This document shows positions 59,833 to 64,000 of a stretch of 64,000 nucleotides of DNA, one piece after another. The notes beneath the pieces were generated by a model, which saw nothing but the letters and a program-made list of their open reading frames with translations, was not told the origin of the DNA and made no database searches. The stretch lies in NCBI RefSeq assembly GCF_000982825.1, contig NZ_CP011047.1, positions 4,447,266 to 4,511,265 of the forward strand, written 5' to 3'. The stretch's first letter is position 1. Every line of letters starts with the position of its first letter. This DNA comes from Cronobacter sakazakii. GTDB taxonomy: Bacteria; Pseudomonadota; Gammaproteobacteria; Enterobacterales; Enterobacteriaceae. A program made the translations under genes and the position numbers.

Positions 59833-61117
59833 CCTCGGTCAGCGGTTCGCCAAGCGGCTCGTATCCTGCAGCAACGCGGATTTCGTTAGCGGTAAATACC
59901 TGCTCGCCGGTTGCCAGCGTCTTCTGGTTGATGTCGCTCATCTTGCTGGCGCTATCCAGCTTGTCTGAAGATGACTGTTCGTTAAGGTCATCCCAGACAA
60001 TGCTGAACTTGGCTACCGGCTTCAGGATTTGCAGATCTATCAGCTTGTCCACCATATCCTCGATATCGAATGACAGGTCACCACGTCGCGACTGACAGCG
60101 AGCGTTGAAGTAAATCTGGTCTTCCGTGCTGGCGCGCTCGCCTGACTGGTTGCCAACGAGAATGCGAGAGGGAATATCAACCGATGCCGCAAAGGTCTTC
60201 AGGTTTACATCGTAAGTAGGTGAAGGGTCGGCAACCGAAGTTACCAGAGGCGTAACAGACGCGCCTTGAGTGGTCAGAAGCACATCATTGCCGCTGTTAA
60301 CTTCAACGGCAGCCTCATTGAACTTCTCCTGCAGATCTGTGACGCTAACGCCATAAAGTGACGCGAGGTTGCTGAAGTTAATCTCTTTATCGAAATTGAC
60401 GTTCAGTTGGCGCGCGGCGTTCTTCAGAAAAGATTCACCGCTGCCTCCTTCTACCTTTTCGAGGCTTACAGCTGCGTTGTAGCCAGGCTCCAGAAATCCG
60501 ATCTCGTCATCGGACATATCACCGATAATCAGGATTCGGTCAGGGTGGATGTCACGTTGAACTCTACCCCCGTCAGGCTGCACTTCTGTGTAATGCCATT
60601 TCGTGACATTGCCGTTGTAATCACGACTGGCGACCTTCAGTGCACTAGCCCAAGCTGGCGTAATCTTCTGTAGCGAACGGCCTTTGACTACCGGCTCATC
60701 CCAGCGCTTATTGTCTTTGACGTGCAGAAGGATGCCAGCCCAGCGACCAACCAGTCGGCGCGTATCGGCTTTGGCGAATGAGCGCCAGAACCGATGGGTG
60801 AACACCTGTTCTTTGCTCGACTTCTCCCACGTCGATTCCTGGCGTGATTCATCATCCGGATCACCCTCAATAACTTCAGGGTTCGTTTTCCAGCAGTTGG
60901 ATACCAGCTTATTTACCGCACCGTTAGCGATGCCTCCACGGCGATAAAGCTTATAGAGGTCATGGAAGTCTAAATCTTCCTTGAAGCCATATTCGCACCA
61001 CGCCGTGCTACGTTTTGCATCCAGACCCATAGACGGGTTAGCCATCATCATGCGGGCGCGCGCAAGCCTGGCATCGTTCAACGCATGGTTGACGGCCAGT
61101 GTTAATTTGTCAGTCAT
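59777..61117 (-). CDS. Portal protein (DUF1073 family)
   Basis: 446 aa: LDFHDLYKLYRRGGIANGAV, KWHYTEVQPDGGRVQRDIHP, RILIIGDMSDDEIGFLEPGY, VDIPSRILVGNQSGERASTE. This is the DUF1073 portal family (databases label some members with Acb1, an anti-CBASS protein, because of fused domains; none is visible here). The acidic C-terminus (LTEDDDEESEQASETSD) overlaps the next gene. It forms the 12-mer through which DNA is packaged. Confidence 0.9.
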   Translation of the reverse strand: MTDKLTLAVNHALNDARLARARMMMANPSMGLDAKRSTAWCEYGFKEDLDFHDLYKLYRRGGIANGAVNKLVSNCWKTNPEVIEGDPDDESRQESTWEKSSKEQVFTHRFWRSFAKADTRRLVGRWAGILLHVKDNKRWDEPVVKGRSLQKITPAWASALKVASRDYNGNVTKWHYTEVQPDGGRVQRDIHPDRILIIGDMSDDEIGFLEPGYNAAVSLEKVEGGSGESFLKNAARQLNVNFDKEINFSNLASLYGVSVTDLQEKFNEAAVEVNSGNDVLLTTQGASVTPLVTSVADPSPTYDVNLKTFAASVDIPSRILVGNQSGERASTEDQIYFNARCQSRRGDLSFDIEDMVDKLIDLQILKPVAKFSIVWDDLNEQSSSDKLDSASKMSDINQKTLATGEQVFTANEIRVAAGYEPLGEPLTEDDDEESEQASETSDITSQ

Positions 61118-61127
61118 GGTTTATCCG

Positions 61128-61310
61128 TCATTGAATGGCTTTGTGAAATGATCTGGCGATATCTTTCACCTGCCTGACATTTCCGCGCCCCTGAGATTTA
61201 ATGACTTTGCGATCTCCGACTTGTTTCACAATCACCTCAACGCAGCCAGATTTAACCTGCGTGCAGGAGATATCGCCGATTTTTTTCGATTCGAAATAAA
61301 CGCCGCTCAT
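61128..61310 (-). CDS. Small hypothetical phage protein
   Basis: 60 aa: MSGVYFESKKIGDISCTQVK, SGCVEVIVKQVGDRKVIKSQ. Ends ten bases before the portal start, same strand; ATG follows a weak ribosome binding site. Basic, possibly nucleic-acid-associated. Not recognised. Confidence 0.55.
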   Translation of the reverse strand: MSGVYFESKKIGDISCTQVKSGCVEVIVKQVGDRKVIKSQGRGNVRQVKDIARSFHKAIQ

Positions 61311-61339
61311 ATGGTCCTCGTCTGTATGGTTGAGATAAT

Positions 61340-61364
61340 AAAAAAGGCCGCCGTAGCGACCTGT
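61340..61364 (-). terminator. Terminator-like hairpin
   Basis: On the minus strand GGTCGC-TAC-GGCGGCC followed by TTTTTTATT, just downstream of the tRNA-like sequence. Confidence 0.6.
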
Positions 61365-61372
61365 TGAATATG

Positions 61373-61496
61373 TGAGGCGGCTGGACTCGAACCAGCACTC
61401 AGGTTCAGCATTAGCACCATGCCTGCCCTGCCGGATAATCCGGTTGATGCATTACTCTACCCATCTAACCCGCAAGCGGGAATTGAGTTACGCCTC
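61373..61496 (-). tRNA. tRNA-like element, unusual (124 nt)
   Basis: Outer ends pair as an acceptor stem (GAGGCG / CGCCTC), and the 3' part has a perfect T arm GCTGG-TTCGAGT-CCAGC. Between them the sequence is about 40 nt too long: a D-arm-like CTC/GAG pair encloses an extra hairpin (CCCGCTTGCGGG), and neither CCGGATTATCCGG nor GGCAT-GGTGCTA-ATGCT gives a standard anticodon arm (no U33). No CCA is encoded. It may be a degenerate phage tRNA or a tRNA-like RNA. Confidence 0.4.
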
Positions 61497-61505
61497 ATTT
61501 TCAGT

Positions 61506-62990
61506 TTACCGCCCTTGCAGGCGCTTAGGAATCATCATCCCTATAGGCTCCGAACCGCTTAATTCGGTCATCGCCCATACCAGCGCATCGAGGCGGTCAG
61601 GTGATTTTTTTGAGGTGGTTGGCACGTACTCCATCTGCTGGTTTTCCAGTTGATAGAGATTGCCGCGATGGGCTACGCGACCCTGTGCATACAGAGCGGA
61701 TATTGGCTCGGCTCGCGCGAACTTACCCTTGCTCGCATGGACGCGGATAATGCGGTCTTTGAACCCGGCATTGCGGAGTGTGTCCTCTGCCATGTCACCG
61801 CCCTGGTTGGTTTCAATCACAATCGCGTCGGCGTCATGCTGCTTGTAAGCGTCCATTGCACGCGTTGCCCAACCGTTAGGGGAATATTTGCCGCTGTAGT
61901 CGCCGTCGGCTGAATACTGTCGCTTATCTCCTGCACCGTATGAGCTGGCTGCTACAATCCCCGTTTCATCGCTCTCTTCGCTGTTTGTTGCTTGCGGGTC
62001 GATAGCGATAACCGTTCTGGATAGCTGTTCGGTGATGTTCAGGGCGCGTGCTGCTGCAATCATCTGCTCTGTCCACAGCGCGCCCTCTGCGTTGAACCTG
62101 CGAGGGTTCTGCATGTACTGCGCTTCGGCTGTTCGGCGATGAGAGAAAAGCGCTGTGCGATGGCTCTCGTTGTGTTTGAACGGCCAGAGCCAACCATCAG
62201 GCAGGCCGTGCTCAATTGGTATGGCGTGACTATTTTCAGGGTACTGCTCCTGATAAGACCGGCTGTTGTCGATGATTACCGGCAGATTCAGGTGGTGCCA
62301 CATCTCACCACTACCACCTCGCAGCAGATAGCCGCTCAGGTCGTGATAGTGGATGCGCTGCATGATGACTATCATCGGCGTGGTTTCGATAGCCAGGCGT
62401 GATTTAATCGTCTCGTTGAAGCGGCTGTTTACGCCGTCACGAACCGTTTCGGAATAGGCGTCATCAGGTTTAACCGGATCATCGATAATCAGAGCGCCCT
62501 GCCAGCCAGGTTCCATATGCCCGGCACGGAAGCCGGTTACCTGTCCTGCTGACGATGAGGCATAAACACCGCCGCCATACTCCGTCCACCACATCGCCTT
62601 ACTGTCAGCATCGTCGCGCAGCTCCATCGGCCACATCGCTTGGTAGGCTTGCGACTTAATCATGCTGCGGGCAGTGGATGAGTTCAGAAGTGCGAGGTTG
62701 TGCGAGTAGGACAGGTGCATGAATCTGGCGCGTTTATTCAGTGCCAGGCCACGACCCATCATGTTGATGGTTGCCAGTTCTGTTTTCGTGTAGCCAGGCG
62801 GAACGTTGATGATCAGCCGGTTAATCTCGCCGTCTATCACTCTGTCCAGCGTTTGCTGTATCACCTTGTGATGCGGCGCCACTATCATCTTGCCGCCGGT
62901 ACGTTGCTTGAAGAAGTAGCGGGCAAAGTAAAGCCCGTCCTCTTCGCACTCTATCCGGCGCGCATAGTTCTTTTGCTCAGCAGTCGTCAT
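61506..62990 (-). CDS. Terminase large subunit
   Basis: 494 aa from ATG 62990, which overlaps the end of the small-subunit gene. ATPase Walker A variant NVPPGYTKTELA, Walker B ALIIDDPVKPDD; nuclease domain with Asp in VIAIDPQATNSEESD, VIETNQGGDMAEDTLRN and DALVWAM near the end. Cuts and pumps DNA into the prohead through the portal. Complete. Confidence 0.94.
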   Translation of the reverse strand: MTTAEQKNYARRIECEEDGLYFARYFFKQRTGGKMIVAPHHKVIQQTLDRVIDGEINRLIINVPPGYTKTELATINMMGRGLALNKRARFMHLSYSHNLALLNSSTARSMIKSQAYQAMWPMELRDDADSKAMWWTEYGGGVYASSSAGQVTGFRAGHMEPGWQGALIIDDPVKPDDAYSETVRDGVNSRFNETIKSRLAIETTPMIVIMQRIHYHDLSGYLLRGGSGEMWHHLNLPVIIDNSRSYQEQYPENSHAIPIEHGLPDGWLWPFKHNESHRTALFSHRRTAEAQYMQNPRRFNAEGALWTEQMIAAARALNITEQLSRTVIAIDPQATNSEESDETGIVAASSYGAGDKRQYSADGDYSGKYSPNGWATRAMDAYKQHDADAIVIETNQGGDMAEDTLRNAGFKDRIIRVHASKGKFARAEPISALYAQGRVAHRGNLYQLENQQMEYVPTTSKKSPDRLDALVWAMTELSGSEPIGMMIPKRLQGR

Positions 62991-63533
62991 CCTCCAACAT
63001 CTCCCGCCGGGCAGCTTTGTATTCATCTTTCGTTAGCGCGGCCACTTCAATCGGGCCGCCGTTCTTGCCCGTATGTTCGTGAGCAGCCTGCTCTTTGAAT
63101 GCCATAACACTAATGTGTTTGCCGAGAAGCTCAAGATTCTTAACCTTGTCAGGCCACTTAATTTTCTTCAGCAAGGCGGAACTATCGGCGGCGGCCATCT
63201 CTATGACGTCAATTCCAGAAAGTGTTGTGCGCCATACCTTCGGCCAGTCCTTAATCGGCTTAATTTCCCCGTTAGCCAGGATGATGTCAGCGACGTCCAT
63301 CTGGTCGATATCAAACAAGCGTTTCAGCACATAATCAGCATCAACCTCGACCCGATCATTGCGCTCTGCTTTAAGTTCGGAGATTCTGGACTGGATGTTA
63401 AGTTTCGCTAAGTTTGCGAGCCTTGTTCATTGGCGGTCTTTTCGCTGTACCCCGCCGAATAGCCGCTTGCGTAGCGTTCAAATCGATGAGGTACTCGCGA
63501 CAGAACATTTCTTGCTTGTCGCGTGAGTGCCAT
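62977..63533 (-). pseudogene. Terminase small subunit, frameshifted in its 5' third
   Basis: Stitched reading: MALTR at ATG 63533, DKQEMFCREYLIDLNATQAA in the next frame, GYSEKTANEQGS in the third, then LAKLNIQSRISELKAERNDR and VEVDADYVLKRLFDIDQMDV through to EMLEDDDC. Three single bases are missing within about 140 bp. Normal terminase_2-type small subunits read MALT...EYLIDLNATQAAIRAGYS, so the original is clear. The residual open frame (62977-63330, 117 aa) lacks the DNA-binding N-terminus. Confidence 0.85.
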
Positions 63534-63553
63534 TTTAGTCCTTAAGGATAAAT

Positions 63554-63952
63554 ATGAATATCGTAACTCTTGCAGACATCTCTACACCGCTGAAAAATTA
63601 CGGCCATCATCTTGATAATGTCACAACCGCATTTCATGAGAGCCTTTTCAGCTACTTGGAAGTACGTGATTTCTTCCATATCGCAATAACCGGCAAAATT
63701 GAACAGGGCCGCTTTTGCGCGACTATGCCTAAACTTCAATTTTCCTTTGCAAGTAGGAATAAATTCATTATTGATGATAAAAATTTAATATCGGTAGTTG
63801 AATTTTTCACGCTGGTTAACAAAGAGGAGATTTCTATCCTTAAGTGCTACCTGCGTTTTGATGGCGCCCTTACGTTTGAATCGCCAACATCAGATGTGGT
63901 TTTCAATACTGCCGACAGCAATCTTCAGAGTGAGTTTTCACCAGAATATTGA
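63554..63952 (+). CDS. Hypothetical protein, divergent from terminase
   Basis: 132 aa with AAGGAT before the ATG: NIVTLADISTPLKNYGHHLD, then a mixed alpha/beta sequence ending SDVVFNTADSNLQSEFSPEY. It is on the plus strand, opposite to the late operon, 20 bases from the small terminase start, and A+T-richer than its neighbours. Probably an inserted accessory gene expressed independently. Not recognised. Confidence 0.6.
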   Translation: MNIVTLADISTPLKNYGHHLDNVTTAFHESLFSYLEVRDFFHIAITGKIEQGRFCATMPKLQFSFASRNKFIIDDKNLISVVEFFTLVNKEEISILKCYLRFDGALTFESPTSDVVFNTADSNLQSEFSPEY

Positions 63953-64000
63953 GTTCGGCATATGAAAAGGGGTTGATCTCTGCTTAATCCATCATCAGGC

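Larger units (their letters stand above)
36307..64000 (-). mobile_element. Lambdoid prophage, late region (extends beyond window)
   Basis: Minus-strand genes in the order terminase, portal, head morphogenesis, DUF2213 protein, decoration, capsid, head-tail connectors, tail terminator, tail tube, tail chaperone, tape measure, M, L, K, I, J, tail fibre, fibre assembly. The late end abuts the thrW repeat at 36307, so the early half with its integrase should lie to the right beyond 64000, near an intact thrW. Siphovirus morphology is implied by the tail set. Confidence 0.93.

Noticed and set aside
59777..61117. Anti-CBASS function for the portal gene
   Set aside because: The label comes from database names for fused relatives; only the portal domain is visible here.

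Overview
The window looks like an enterobacterial chromosome; the genus cannot be fixed from sequence alone. Evidence is a thrW-type tRNA-Thr attachment site, a CP4-57-like (yfj-type) island, a lambdoid prophage and a pesticin-type lysozyme effector with LprI-family inhibitors. Four blocks follow one another.

(1) 1-5576: a peptidoglycan-binding/lysozyme protein, probably a type VI secretion effector, is followed by three LprI-like secreted inhibitors, two of them near-identical duplicates. A terminator, an unknown 189-aa gene, a ribbon-helix-helix regulator with a palindromic operator, and an A+T-rich gene for a 452-aa coiled-coil membrane protein come next.

(2) 5577-36352: a genomic island bounded by 46-bp direct repeats that are 3' fragments of a tRNA-Thr(CGU) gene. 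A P4-type integrase sits at the left end. The left part carries small regulators and a YfjJ-like protein, then a scrapyard of nested IS pieces (IS911, IS256, IS66). The high-G+C centre (13061-27135) is a transmissible locus of stress tolerance (tLST, also called LHR): an HTH protein, sHSP20, ClpK, broken cardiolipin synthase and ftsH remnants, a second sHSP, two YfdX proteins, HdeD, a protein with possible HPF-like and sigma-4-like ends, thioredoxin, KefB, PsiE, an M48 protease and a DegP-like protease. Together these are a protein-quality-control, redox and membrane-homeostasis set known to give heat and oxidant resistance. IS5 and IS3 elements separate it from a right-hand CP4-57-like block (yfjP, yfjQ, yfjR, yfjS/T-like genes, ArdB antirestriction, RadC-like protein, yeeT, and the CbeA/CbtA toxin-antitoxin pair).

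(3) 36353-64000 (continuing past the right edge): a lambdoid prophage read on the minus strand, from terminase at the right to tail fibre at the left next to the tRNA repeat. Tail genes follow lambda order (H, M, L, K, I, J). A P22 immI-like cassette (arc, mnt, ant) sits inside the tail operon. Several small inserted genes have their own terminators.

(4) The most remarkable feature is in the prophage minor head gene (58060-59832). It carries an intein whose DNA encodes, on the opposite strand and in codon register, a complete 233-aa HTH plus Vsr-like nuclease protein (58273-58974). The two strands of one 702-bp stretch therefore appear to encode a protein-splicing element and its candidate homing endonuclease. 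Two free-standing HNH genes elsewhere in the tail operon add to the homing load. Two head genes (small terminase and the DUF2213-type protein) contain dense clusters of single-base indels, either decay or sequencing error.
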